From assembly GCA_028280445.1 (NCBI GenBank), contig JANQLU010000085.1:19787-83786 (forward strand): a stretch of DNA of 64,000 nt, given 5' to 3'. Under the pieces are notes generated by a model. It saw only the letters and a program-made list of their open reading frames with translations. It had not been told where the DNA came from and did no database searches. Every line of letters begins with the position of its first letter. Within the stretch, counting starts at the first letter, position 1. Positions 17,168-26,155 of the stretch are shown piece by piece. Source of the stretch: Pirellulaceae bacterium (lineage in GTDB: Bacteria; Planctomycetota; Planctomycetia; Pirellulales; Pirellulaceae). A program made the position numbers and the translations under genes.

Positions 17168-18364
17168 ACCAGATGACAGATCAATCAACTCCAACGAGTC
17201 ATTTGATTTTGCATTTCGCACTCGCAATCCTATTTTGCCTTCGAGCAGCCCGTCCAGGATCGGCATGATCAATTCACGCCGCCAACCAACCAGTAAGCGG
17301 GTATCCGGTTGGCTGATCATTCCGAGCCGCCAGGCAGCCAGTTGTCGCAACTCGCTGGTAGTCCCAAAGATCCCAGGAGCAATTTTGTTTTTGCGACAAG
17401 TGATCCCGATGGCAGCAGTCAAAAATTGGCCGAGTTGACCGAGTTGCGGTATTTTCTGTTTGGAACTCGTCTCTGGTAATTCGGATTTTGGCACGTCCAA
17501 TCCCATTTGAATTGCTTCAGACAATTCCTCGATGTATTTCGTATATTGCCTGCGCTCCATGCCACGAATCGCTTTGATTTTTTTGGGCGCTGCACTTTTG
17601 CGGCGGGCCAACTCTACTAACAGGTCGTCACGCAGCACTTTTCTCGCTGGCATGTCCCGATCACAAGCCATTTGTTCACGCCAATCCCACAAACTTTTGA
17701 CAACTGCCAATGTCCGCGAATCAAGGGTTGCGATTCCAGAAAGTTTTCGCCACTGGTATTCGCTTTGCAGAGAACGCGCCCATTCGTTCATGGCGAAGTT
17801 CATTTCTTCGTTGGCCCAGTCCGTGCGGTCGCTACGCTCAAGTTTGGAAACGATCTTTCGATAGATTTTCTCAAGATGGATGACATCCAGTGCCGCGTAG
17901 TCAAGTTGCGATTTTGTCAGTGGCCGTCGCCGCCAATCGGATCGCGTTTCTCCTTTTTCCAGTGTTTTACCGGCTATTTTTGAAACAAGTGTCGAGTAGG
18001 CAGCGGGGAATTCCATGCCTGCAAGTCCCGCACCAATTTGAACATCAAAAAAATTGGCTGGCCGACTAGTCGAGAATCGGTAACAAAATCGAAATTCTTC
18101 GCGACCGGCATGCGCGATTGTGATGTGGTTTCCCTCGGACAACAATTCCCAGAAAACGCTGTCGTCCTCCTCGAGTTTGAGAGAGTCGATAACGGCGACC
18201 TGTCGATTCGCCGCGACTTGCAATAAGCACAATTCTGGCAAATAGCGGTCCTCGGAAACAAATTCCGTATCGATGGCAATAACATCGGCGTCGGCAATCC
18301 GCTTGCAAAATGACTTTAATTCAGAGACGCTGTCGATCAATTGATAGTTAATTACATTAGTCAT
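17159..18364 (-). CDS. rnd: Ribonuclease D (DEDDy 3'-5' exonuclease with HRDC domain)
   Basis: Processes tRNA and other RNA 3' ends. About 401 residues. The exonuclease domain shows motif I VIAIDTEFVSE and motif III SQLDYAALDVIHL (Tyr-x3-Asp). Motif II reads IAHAGREEFRF, with Glu where RNase D usually has Asp. One or two HRDC-like domains follow (VVKSLWDWREQMACDRDMPA, IRGMERRQYTKYIEEL). The ATG at 18364 (MTNVINYQLIDS) is preferred; the longer frame would overlap the divergent mfnB. The gene converges with the isomerase and overlaps its stop. Confidence 0.9.
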   Translation of the reverse strand: MTNVINYQLIDSVSELKSFCKRIADADVIAIDTEFVSEDRYLPELCLLQVAANRQVAVIDSLKLEEDDSVFWELLSEGNHITIAHAGREEFRFCYRFSTSRPANFFDVQIGAGLAGMEFPAAYSTLVSKIAGKTLEKGETRSDWRRRPLTKSQLDYAALDVIHLEKIYRKIVSKLERSDRTDWANEEMNFAMNEWARSLQSEYQWRKLSGIATLDSRTLAVVKSLWDWREQMACDRDMPARKVLRDDLLVELARRKSAAPKKIKAIRGMERRQYTKYIEELSEAIQMGLDVPKSELPETSSKQKIPQLGQLGQFLTAAIGITCRKNKIAPGIFGTTSELRQLAAWRLGMISQPDTRLLVGWRRELIMPILDGLLEGKIGLRVRNAKSNDSLELIDLSSGSN

Positions 18365-18425
18365 TCTGTTTGTTGATTCGCGCGAAGACCGTTTCGTCTT
18401 GACCGACCTGATTCCTGGGTGCGTA

Positions 18426-19166
18426 ATGAGTAAATTGCTTGTCAGTATTAAAAATCTACACGAAGCACGTTTGGCCGTCGATGCGGGAATTGATGTTCTC
18501 GACGTCAAAGAGCCCGACAACGGACCGTTGGGGAGAGCCGACTGGGATACGATCAGTGCAATTGGTGAGCTTCGAGAATCCCATCGAGAGATGCCTCAAA
18601 TCTGGAGCATCGCCTGTGGAGAGCTGTTTGACTGGGCTGCCCCTGACAGCGCCGCGATCGACGCGGCGATGAAAGCATTTGATTTGGTCAAAATTGGTCT
18701 GGCACATATTGCGAATCAAGACAATTGGTTTGATCAACTCCAACAGTTTTGGGGACAACTTCCTGCTCATATCAGTCCAGTCATTGTCGCTTACCTGGAT
18801 TTCGCGATCTGTGATGCACCACCGGTCGACGAAATATTGTTGAAAATGTCGCAACTCAGCCGCGATGGCTCGAATCCGGTACAGTACCTGCTGTTCGACA
18901 CGTTCACCAAAGGACCCGATTTGGATTTGTTTTCGTTTACCAGTCGCCAACAAATGTCGGGTTGGATTCAGCGTCTGAAAACCATGAACGTTACGACATG
19001 CGTCGCAGGCTCGATCAGCAACGAGAATTTCGCGAACGTGCTCCAGTTGAACGCTGATTTCATTGGCGTGCGTTCAGTCGTGTGCCACCCGGACAGGAAT
19101 GGTTCGGTGGATCGTGCGAAACTCAAATCGTTTGCTGCGTTACATGAATCAGGAGTCGGATATTAG
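18426..19166 (+). CDS. mfnB: (5-formylfuran-3-yl)methyl phosphate synthase, methanofuran biosynthesis
   Basis: MfnB (DUF556) converts two glyceraldehyde-3-phosphates into 4-(hydroxymethyl)-2-furancarboxaldehyde phosphate, first step to the furan of methanofuran. 246 residues, matching the family. The N-terminus KLLVSIKNLHEARLAVDAG and IDVLDVKEPDNGPLG carry the conserved lysines of this TIM barrel; later blocks are LVKIGLAHI and SFAALHESG. In planctomycetes a methanofuran-like carrier serves tetrahydromethanopterin-linked C1 transfer. The ATG at 18426 is preferred because the family begins M-x-LLVS. Divergent from rnd; no other C1 gene lies in the window. Confidence 0.87.
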   Translation: MSKLLVSIKNLHEARLAVDAGIDVLDVKEPDNGPLGRADWDTISAIGELRESHREMPQIWSIACGELFDWAAPDSAAIDAAMKAFDLVKIGLAHIANQDNWFDQLQQFWGQLPAHISPVIVAYLDFAICDAPPVDEILLKMSQLSRDGSNPVQYLLFDTFTKGPDLDLFSFTSRQQMSGWIQRLKTMNVTTCVAGSISNENFANVLQLNADFIGVRSVVCHPDRNGSVDRAKLKSFAALHESGVGY

Positions 19167-19197
19167 GGCTTGAAAAAAAGGGGGGGGGAAAGGCATT

Positions 19198-19224
19198 GTG
19201 AGCGGCAAGCGCCTTGCTGCTCAC
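19198..19224. repeat. Family A remnant (deletion derivative)
   Basis: Left end GTGAGCGGCAAGC is fused directly to a right end GCCTTGCTGCTCAC, with the centre lost. A G9 run lies just upstream at about 19180. It sits between the convergent mfnB and mutY genes. Confidence 0.6.
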
Positions 19225-19238
19225 GTGGTTCAAACTGT

Positions 19239-20324
19239 TTAGCGAGTTGCAAGTTTGACGGCAATTTTTCGGGCCGTTACGTTCAATGCCAGATCTGGCA
19301 GCTGTTGGATCGAAAACCAGCGATAGTCTTTCAATTTGGATTTGGGCCGTGGGTTTGAAAGCGCTGTAAGATAACATTCCAATTGGATTCGAAATCGCGT
19401 CACCGCATGATTCAACGTACAAAGTCTTTCGAGATTTTGTACATCGCAACCAATGTCTCGCGTTATCTGTCCTGGCAAATCCAAATCTGGCGTGACGCGA
19501 TAGCGTGGAAAATCCCACATTCCTACCCAACGTTCACCCGGTTGTCCTTTCCGCAACAAAACCTGTTTCCCCGATGTAACAACAACCGCCGCCTCGACCA
19601 CGGATTCGTATTTCATTTTGTTGAGTTTAATAGGAATTTGCTCGGCAACGCTGTTCAAATTCCCGAGACAGCATTCGCGAATCGGACAATCGGAACATTT
19701 GGGAGATTTCGGTGTGCAGACCAATGCCCCCAATTCCATGAGTGATTGATTAAAATCGCCGACCGCTGTTTTTGGTAACAACGCTGCGGAGAATTCCCAA
19801 AGCATTTTTTGCGACGCTGCCGATTTCGGATCATCGTCGTGGGCCAACAAACGGCAGAACAATCGCTCGGTGTTTCCTTCGAGAATCGGTAACGGCTGAT
19901 CAGCAGCGATCGATAAAATGGCACCGGCTGTATATCTACCGATGCCTGGCAAAGCCACCACGTCGTCGAACGTCCGCGGGAATCGTCCTCGATGTTTTTC
20001 GATAATGACCTTTGCTGCAGCATGCATTTGGCGAGCGCGTCGGTAATAACCCAGCCCTTCCCAAAGTTTCAAAACTTGCTGCACATCTGCTTCCGCCAGT
20101 CGGCGAACATTGGGAAACTCGCGCATGAATCGTTTGTAATAGTCGATGACGGTTGCAACCTGAGTCTGTTGCAACATGATCTCACTAACCCAGATTCGAT
20201 ACAGGGTTTTGTTTTTTCGCCAAGGAAGATCTCGCTGGTTTTTTGCAAACCAATTTTTTAATCTTCGACGAATTCGCGATTTCGTTTTCGAGTCAAAAAA
20301 TAGATCTGGCGATAAACTTGACAT
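19239..20324 (-). CDS. mutY: A/G-specific adenine glycosylase
   Basis: Removes adenine mispaired with 8-oxoguanine. 361 residues, usual MutY length. The HhH-GPD domain has WVSEIMLQQTQVATVIDYY with the catalytic Glu, LPGIGRYTAGAI (helix-hairpin-helix) and AVGDFNQSLMELGA with the catalytic Asp. The 4Fe-4S ligands are C-x6-C-x2-C-x5-C in CTPKSPKCSDCPIRECC. A C-terminal NUDIX-like domain (GERWVGMWDFPR) recognises 8-oxoG. The ATG at 20322-20324 overlaps the leuS stop as TGATG, so translation is coupled to leuS. Confidence 0.95.
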   Translation of the reverse strand: MSSLSPDLFFDSKTKSRIRRRLKNWFAKNQRDLPWRKNKTLYRIWVSEIMLQQTQVATVIDYYKRFMREFPNVRRLAEADVQQVLKLWEGLGYYRRARQMHAAAKVIIEKHRGRFPRTFDDVVALPGIGRYTAGAILSIAADQPLPILEGNTERLFCRLLAHDDDPKSAASQKMLWEFSAALLPKTAVGDFNQSLMELGALVCTPKSPKCSDCPIRECCLGNLNSVAEQIPIKLNKMKYESVVEAAVVVTSGKQVLLRKGQPGERWVGMWDFPRYRVTPDLDLPGQITRDIGCDVQNLERLCTLNHAVTRFRIQLECYLTALSNPRPKSKLKDYRWFSIQQLPDLALNVTARKIAVKLATR

Positions 20325-23167
20325 CACGACGCAACAAAATTGACCAAGCGATCTGGCACGACAATCACTTTGTGAATCTGTTTTCCATTGAGCAATTCGG
20401 CGATTTTGTCATCCGAACGCGCAACCTGTTCGAGTTCGTCTTTTGACGTACCCGGCGAAACCTGGATCTTTGCACGCACCTTGCCTTTGATTTGCACCGG
20501 AATCTCGATGAATTCATCTTGAGCCAGCGATTCATCCAGTTGAGGCCATGGTTCATAAGCGAGCGTCTCGGAGTGTCCCAAAATTTGCCAAAGCTCTTCG
20601 GCGATATGAGGGGCAAACGGAGCCAGCAGCAGTACGTATTGATCCATCAGCGATTTTGGACGTTTTGAAAGTTTCGTAAAGAAATTGACGAATTCCATCA
20701 TCCGCGCGATCGCTGTATTGAATCCGAGATCTTCGATATCCTCGGAAATCGCCTTGATCGTTTTATGCAGAACTCGCAGTTGTTCGTTCGTTGGTTCCTC
20801 ATCGACCACGGCGGCGTTCATTTCCAGCGTCTCACTCGCCTGGTCAACAATCATTCGCCAGGACCGATCGAGAAACGATCGAACACCGCTGACACCATCG
20901 GTATTCCAGGGTTTGACCGCTTCGAGCGGTCCCATGAACATTTCGTAAAGCCGCAGTGAATCCGCGCCAAAATCGGCGACAATTTCATCGGGATTGACGA
21001 CATTCCCGCGCGCCTTGGACATTTTTTCAGCGCGAGACATCACTTTGATCGATGGGTCGGAAACCAGGACAAACGCATCACCCCGCTTTTCTACCTGGTC
21101 ATCGTCCAAGGTGATCGGTGAAAGTTCTTGTCCCGTTTGTTTATGAACCCAATTTTTATCGTCATCCTGCTTGACCTCGGTGGACGAGACCCATTTTTCA
21201 TCAAAGTCTCGAAATCCAGTCAGTTCGATTGGTCCCAGGATCATTCCTTGGTTGACCAGTTTTTGAAATGGCTCATCACAACTGACATATCCCCGGTCAA
21301 ACAGAACTTTGTGCCAGAACCGAGAATACAGCAGATGCAGCACCGCGTGCTCGGCGCCTCCGATGTAGGTGTCCACCGGCATCCAAGTTTTCTCAAGTTC
21401 CTGATCGACGAATCGGTCCGTACAGTCGGGGCTGACGAAACGCAGATAATACCAACATGACCCAGCCCACTGCGGCATGGTGTTGGTTTCTCGTTTGTAT
21501 TTTTTTCCGTCAATGATTGGGTACAGCCAGTCGTCTGACGCTTTAGCCAGCAGCGGTTCCGGCCGGCCATGCGGTTTGTAGTCTTCCAAATCAGGTAGGT
21601 CGACCGGTAGATCCTTGTCCGGTACAGCACGGATCTGGCCCGTCAGATTTCCGTCGTCATCGAGTTCGTGAACAATCGGAAATGGTTCACCCCAATAACG
21701 TTGACGACTGAACAGCCAGTCGCGCAGCTTGTAATTCACTGCGGCTAGCCCCATTCCGGACTGTTGGAGATCAGCGACGATCTTTGTTTTAAATTCGCTC
21801 GTCGCCATCCCGTCATAAGTTCCGGAATTGATGGCAGTGCCATTGCCAACAAAATATGCTTCTCCCGCCATCACGGCCTGGCAATCAACTCCCGCGACAT
21901 CGCTTGAACCAGGATCAATGACTGGAATAATTTTCAGACTAAACTGCGTGGCAAATTCAAAATCTCGCTCGTCGTGCGCGGGAACAGCCATGATAGCGCC
22001 TGTTCCGTAGCTGCTGAGAACGTAATCGGCGATCCAGATTGGAATGTTGTCGCCATTGACCGGGTTGGTTGCAAATGCACCTGTGAACACGCCGGTTTTC
22101 GTTTTCTTTTCTTCCTGGCGTTCGCGATCACTTTTGAAACTGGCCTCTTTTTGATAAGCCTCGACGGCGCTGCGGCATTCATCGGACGTTAACTCATGGA
22201 CCAGCGGATGTTCAGGAGCGAGAACCATATAGGTCGCTCCAAACAGAGTATCTGGACGTGTCGTGTAAATGCGGACGGAATCTTCGTCGGCTGCTTCAGG
22301 GAAACCTTCGGCCGCGCGTTCCGCTTTCCAATTTTCGTAATCCTCGGGCACGCCGACAAAGAAATCCACTTCGGCACCCGTACTGCGTCCAATCCAATCT
22401 TTCTGCAGTTTTTTGACACCCTCGGGCCAGCTGACTTTTTGCAGATCGTTTTCCAGTCGATCGGCGTAAGAGGTAATCCGCAGCATCCATTGTCGCAGCG
22501 GCAGCCGTTCGACAGGATAGCCACCCCGTTCGCTTAGCCCGTCAATCACTTCTTCGTTGGCCAGAACAGTCCCCAGTGCCGGACACCAATTGACCGGAGC
22601 TTCGTCCTGATAAGCCAGTCGATGACTGTCCTGGTAGCGCTGGATGGCATCGTCGCCTTGCTTTTGAATTTCATCGGGAATGGGAAGTTCAGAAATGGGG
22701 CGGCCGATTTTCTGTTGCGGGTCAAACCAGGTATCAAACAGCACCAGAAAAATCCATTGAGTCCAACGAAAGTAATCGACGTCGGTTGTTGCCAGTTCTC
22801 GCTGCCAGTCGTAACTGAAACCGAGCATTTTGAGTTGTCGACGAAAATTGGCAATATTTTTGTCAGTCGACTCACGGGGTGGAGTGTTGGTTTTGATCGC
22901 ATGCTCTTCGGCGGGCAATCCAAAAGAGTCAAATCCCATCGGATGGAGCACGTCGCAGCCCTTCATCCGAAAATAACGTGCCAGAATATCGGTTGCCGTG
23001 TAGCCTTCGGGGTGACCGACATGGAGCCCGGAACCACTTGGATAGGGAAACATGTCCAGGATATATTTTTTATGTTCACCAGGCTGGTCCGGTGTCCGAA
23101 AAGTCTGGTTTTCATCCCAAAATCGCTGCCATTTTGGTTCGATTTCGGCGGGATTATACTTTGGCAT
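20324..23167 (-). CDS. leuS: Leucyl-tRNA synthetase
   Basis: Class Ia synthetase charging tRNA-Leu; 947 residues, slightly above the common bacterial range of about 800-880. The HIGH motif appears as [10 protein letters not shown] near residue 48 and KMSKS as [12 protein letters not shown]. The connective-peptide editing domain is present ([39 protein letters not shown] with the editing Asp). The C-terminal end [17 protein letters not shown] is typical LeuRS. Some of the extra length lies before KMSKA, in a Lys/Asp-rich insertion ([19 protein letters not shown]). First gene of leuS-mutY. Confidence 0.97.
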   Translation of the reverse strand: MPKYNPAEIEPKWQRFWDENQTFRTPDQPGEHKKYILDMFPYPSGSGLHVGHPEGYTATDILARYFRMKGCDVLHPMGFDSFGLPAEEHAIKTNTPPRESTDKNIANFRRQLKMLGFSYDWQRELATTDVDYFRWTQWIFLVLFDTWFDPQQKIGRPISELPIPDEIQKQGDDAIQRYQDSHRLAYQDEAPVNWCPALGTVLANEEVIDGLSERGGYPVERLPLRQWMLRITSYADRLENDLQKVSWPEGVKKLQKDWIGRSTGAEVDFFVGVPEDYENWKAERAAEGFPEAADEDSVRIYTTRPDTLFGATYMVLAPEHPLVHELTSDECRSAVEAYQKEASFKSDRERQEEKKTKTGVFTGAFATNPVNGDNIPIWIADYVLSSYGTGAIMAVPAHDERDFEFATQFSLKIIPVIDPGSSDVAGVDCQAVMAGEAYFVGNGTAINSGTYDGMATSEFKTKIVADLQQSGMGLAAVNYKLRDWLFSRQRYWGEPFPIVHELDDDGNLTGQIRAVPDKDLPVDLPDLEDYKPHGRPEPLLAKASDDWLYPIIDGKKYKRETNTMPQWAGSCWYYLRFVSPDCTDRFVDQELEKTWMPVDTYIGGAEHAVLHLLYSRFWHKVLFDRGYVSCDEPFQKLVNQGMILGPIELTGFRDFDEKWVSSTEVKQDDDKNWVHKQTGQELSPITLDDDQVEKRGDAFVLVSDPSIKVMSRAEKMSKARGNVVNPDEIVADFGADSLRLYEMFMGPLEAVKPWNTDGVSGVRSFLDRSWRMIVDQASETLEMNAAVVDEEPTNEQLRVLHKTIKAISEDIEDLGFNTAIARMMEFVNFFTKLSKRPKSLMDQYVLLLAPFAPHIAEELWQILGHSETLAYEPWPQLDESLAQDEFIEIPVQIKGKVRAKIQVSPGTSKDELEQVARSDDKIAELLNGKQIHKVIVVPDRLVNFVAS

Positions 23168-23432
23168 CTAGGTAGATCCTGAGTCATTAAATGCTTGCAA
23201 GTCGGAATTTTCTTATGATATCCGATTTGTTGCGACAACCAAATGACGCTTGCAAACGAACAAGGTTCATTTGTGACCGGAACAGGTGATCCAATTGCAT
23301 AAAGTTGCAAAATTGATGAGTTTTCGCAGTGGACTCGTAACCGGCCATATTTGTCCAAACAAATCCGTAGTCATTTAAATTACTGACTGGTAGACTTGTT
23401 TGTTGAGTTAATACCGCCATAAGGAATGATCT

Positions 23433-24242
23433 GTGATTCGAAGACGTCCCAATAATCGATTGAGCACCCAGGAACGAAACATGATGCGGCGAGCTTGTAA
23501 GTTCAATGCAGAGCTCCTGGATTTTGTCCGACCGAAAGTTCAAGCTGGAGTTACCACCGAACAAATTGACAGCTGGGTTCATGAATATACGAGCCAACAT
23601 GGACATGTTCCGGCATGCTTGGGTTACCAAGGAGAAGCCGGCCCGTTTCCCAAAAGTTGTTGTACCAGCGTCAACGACGTCATTTGTCATGGCATCCCTG
23701 ACGATTACACACTGCAAGATGGTGATATCGTCAATGTCGACATCACAACGATTGTCGACGGATGGCACGGTGATCAGTCAGAAACATTCATCATTGGGCA
23801 ACCGTCCGACGATGCGCGACGAGTGGTCCAATGTGCATTTGATTGTTTGTATCTTGCAATCGACAACATTTCTCCTGGCTGTACCGTTTCGGATATCGGA
23901 CACGCCGTCGTCAGACGCGCGGCTCAGGATGGATTTGGAGTTGTCGATAAATATGTTGGGCACGGGATCGGTCGAAATTTTCACCAGCGTCCCAATATTC
24001 CTCATGTTCCGGGGCCTCAAACAGATCGGGATCGTTTGTTTCCCGGAATGTGTTTTACGATCGAACCGATGATCAACGTCGGAAAACCGCGCGGGATTTG
24101 TGACAAATCAGATGGCTGGACCGTGCGAACCGCTGACGGAAAACTTTCTGCGCAATTTGAACACACCATTTTGATGACCGAACAGGGTCCCGAGGTTTTG
24201 ACTTTGACTGAGGACGGACCGCAACAAGGGCATCAGTTTTAG
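23433..24242 (+). CDS. map: Type I methionine aminopeptidase
   Basis: Removes the initiator methionine. 269 residues. All five metal ligands are visible: Asp in NVDITTIVDGW, Asp in WHGDQSETF, His in VGHGIGRNFH, Glu in CFTIEPM and Glu in QFEHTILMT. The substrate-pocket His is in VICHGIPDD. The start is GTG at 23433 with AAGGA 7 bases upstream. The N-terminus is short, with no zinc-finger extension. Divergent from leuS across a 265-base gap with no other recognisable feature. Confidence 0.95.
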   Translation: MIRRRPNNRLSTQERNMMRRACKFNAELLDFVRPKVQAGVTTEQIDSWVHEYTSQHGHVPACLGYQGEAGPFPKSCCTSVNDVICHGIPDDYTLQDGDIVNVDITTIVDGWHGDQSETFIIGQPSDDARRVVQCAFDCLYLAIDNISPGCTVSDIGHAVVRRAAQDGFGVVDKYVGHGIGRNFHQRPNIPHVPGPQTDRDRLFPGMCFTIEPMINVGKPRGICDKSDGWTVRTADGKLSAQFEHTILMTEQGPEVLTLTEDGPQQGHQF

Positions 24243-24299
24243 ATTGGCCCGCAGATTTACCGCCAATGGTTCATGTCTTCGATTGCTGGGCAGGTAGTG

Positions 24300-24411
24300 T
24301 TGATTAAATATGGGCGGCAAGGCGGCAGCTGCCGGTGAACCCTCAAATACCGGCGGCTAGCGCCTCGCCGCTCAGTTCAAGTTCACAGCTTCCGATTTAA
24401 TCAACGCTATA
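24300..24411. repeat. Extended family A element
   Basis: The core palindrome at 24311-24375 (GCGGCAAGGC... GCCTCGCCGCTCA, centre TGAACCCTCAAATA) is followed by TTCACAGCTTCCGATTTAAT and CAACGCT. The same centre and tail occur at 58818-58918, so part of family A is a longer conserved unit. The left flank TTGATTAAAT is complementary to the tail's ATTTAATCAA. Confidence 0.75.
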
Positions 24412-24428
24412 TAGCTAAGTTGCAACCG

Positions 24429-24761
24429 TCATTTCATTTGAGTTTTGGCATTCTTGTGATCGGTACTTGGTTTGCATTTCAACATCAAAGTGCACACCAA
24501 CAAATTCAAAAAGGATGCAATTGCGATTTGCACGAACGGAACATCTGAATTCGTTAACACCTTGACTGCTATTGGGTCGTACCAGATCTGGTCTACATTT
24601 TCCGACTGAAAGATCATTTGAATTTCTGGCCAGAGCATGATGCCAACCAAAATCATGGATGATGTCAGTAACACTAGCCAAATCTGTTTTGCTCGAAGCA
24701 CTGGAAACACAAGAAGCCCTAACCCCAAGGGAACCAGCAAAGCCAGCCAGAAAGTGTGCAT
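24429..24761 (-). CDS. Hypothetical small membrane protein
   Basis: Protein of 110 residues with three hydrophobic segments: FWLALLVPLGLGLLVFPVL, IWLVLLTSSMILVGIMLW and a C-terminal VQIAIASFLNLLVCTLML, ending in a Lys-rich tail. A loop of about 30 residues separates the second and third segments. No family recognised. Overlapping frames on both strands are longer but lack such composition. A possible smaller membrane gene lies just upstream at 24789-24956. Confidence 0.5.
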   Translation of the reverse strand: MHTFWLALLVPLGLGLLVFPVLRAKQIWLVLLTSSMILVGIMLWPEIQMIFQSENVDQIWYDPIAVKVLTNSDVPFVQIAIASFLNLLVCTLMLKCKPSTDHKNAKTQMK

Positions 24762-24788
24762 TGAAACTAATGCACTGGTTGTAGGTCC

Positions 24789-24956
24789 TCAGCATCCTTC
24801 GAAAGCAAAAAGCTCGGTCATGGTCGGCATTTTGACCTCGGCCAGCAACAGTGAGCCACGAATCGCGGCTGCCCAAACTCCCAAAAAAGCTGCGGTCAGT
24901 AATAGCCGTCGTAACACTAAATCGAGCCCTTTATCGCTGAAGACACGCAGCCGCAT
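24789..24956 (-). CDS. Possible small membrane peptide (55 aa)
   Basis: Short open frame starting MRLRVFSDKGLDLVLRRLLL, with one hydrophobic helix (about residues 17-40) and a C-terminal MTELFAFEGC. It ends 28 bases before the next minus-strand membrane gene, so the two could form a pair. No family recognised and no clear ribosome binding site; could be chance. Confidence 0.3.
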   Translation of the reverse strand: MRLRVFSDKGLDLVLRRLLLTAAFLGVWAAAIRGSLLLAEVKMPTMTELFAFEGC

Positions 24957-25013
24957 CGCTCCCAAAATTCACGCTGACACCTTCATTTCCGATTCTAACG
25001 AAGCCGTAACGTT

Positions 25014-25108
25014 GGGTGCCACTGGCTCTGCCAGTGACGTGGTTGAATAGTGGTTGTTGCGTACTTCAATTGAATGAAAAACCGTGAGTCAATGTGCAAG
25101 TCACTGGC
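25014..25108. repeat. Family D element
   Basis: Starts GGTGCCACTGGCTCTGCCAG and ends TCACTGGCAC. The gap 24957-25580 also contains a family I half (25116) and a family H half (25206); beyond these I see no gene in it. Confidence 0.65.
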
Positions 25109-25115
25109 ACACGAC

Positions 25116-25155
25116 TTGTGCAAAACCACTCGCCAGCGCGTCGTGCTCGTATCAG
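25116..25155. repeat. Family I half repeat
   Basis: Reads GTGCAAAACCACTCGCCAGC then GCGTCGTGCTCGTATCAG. It matches the right half of the inverted repeat at 39830-39901. It abuts the family D element. Confidence 0.7.
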
Positions 25156-25205
25156 CAATCCATGAAATTCCTCGTGAGCAACTGAGCAAAAACCGCTTAA
25201 AACAC

Positions 25206-25228
25206 GGTCCCTCGCTCACGCATCGGGT
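25206..25228. repeat. Family H half repeat
   Basis: GGTCCCTCGCTCACGCATCG, one arm of the palindrome found whole at 3472-3539. Confidence 0.65.
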
Positions 25229-25580
25229 CATGATTTTCCATACCAACACTTAATGCCGCCTCATTCGAAACGCCGGTACCAAAGAAAGACAGGGACAATC
25301 AGTAGTTGATATCCGTGCAACAATTTAGTACCCAAACCAAAATTGAATCACTTTGGCGAGAAGCGGCGTTTGTCTGATTCGAAATGCATCCAAGGCTAGT
25401 AAATATTACTATACGGAAGCGCACCGTAATTTGTTTTGAGACGTCTGTTTTTTACCGGCGAAAAACCATTTCGAGAACTAATCTTAACCCAAAAATAGGT
25501 CTTTTTCACTTGACATGAAACTCCGTGTATCGATACTAGCGATATCGGACCGCTGGAGCCTCGACTGTTCCGGTATTGTA

Positions 25581-25964
25581 ATGCGGATGAAAAGATTTGG
25601 CACTTGGTTCCTGTTGGGATACCTGGTTCTCTTGCTGAACCTAGGGCCGAATGCTCATCGAATTCAGTGCCTGGGTCTGCACTCAGTCAACCTCACCTCA
25701 AAAATTGGCACAAAATCACCTGCTTCCTGCCAGTGTTGCCATTCGCCTACCGATTCCAAACAAACGGATTGGACATCCGATATTGTTCATTCATTTGCGG
25801 ATTGTGCGTTCTGCAAGTTCTTTAAACATTTCCAAATGGTTTGGCAGGTATTCAATTTTGAACTGCAAACCGATCTGCTTCCCGGCTTCGAACGAATTGT
25901 TGAAAACTCAGTTGAGCCGGATCTATTCAAAGCGTGCGCCAGGGGCCCACCCCGCGTCTGTTAA
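25581..25964 (+). CDS. Small exported Cys/His-containing protein (possibly DUF2946-like)
   Basis: About 127 residues. An N-terminal signal or anchor (MKRFGTWFLLGYLVLLLNLG) precedes a domain with scattered cysteines and histidines: HRIQCLGLHSVN, ASCQCCHSP, FADCAFCKFF, and a C-terminal ACARGPPRVC. The RGPP ending and Cys/His pattern recall DUF2946-type proteins found beside metal-efflux genes, but the match is weak. The start is uncertain: ATG 25515, 25581 and 25587 share the frame, and the later ones put the hydrophobic segment at the N-terminus. It precedes the DUF58-to-permease cluster. Confidence 0.5.
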   Translation: MRMKRFGTWFLLGYLVLLLNLGPNAHRIQCLGLHSVNLTSKIGTKSPASCQCCHSPTDSKQTDWTSDIVHSFADCAFCKFFKHFQMVWQVFNFELQTDLLPGFERIVENSVEPDLFKACARGPPRVC

Positions 25965-26155
25965 TTAATTTGAACAGATGTTTTGCTTCAACGTCATGGC
26001 TGCGTAAACCTCGTTCCGTTGTCCGAGTTCTCGTTCGGATCAACGATTCTGCGGCCGATCTTGGGAACTGATTAATCCTAAGATTTTTGTGTTGTAGCTA
26101 TTTGTTGTTTTTAGTTAGCGCCAACGGTGGGGCGCGCAAATTTTTGGATTTTGCT

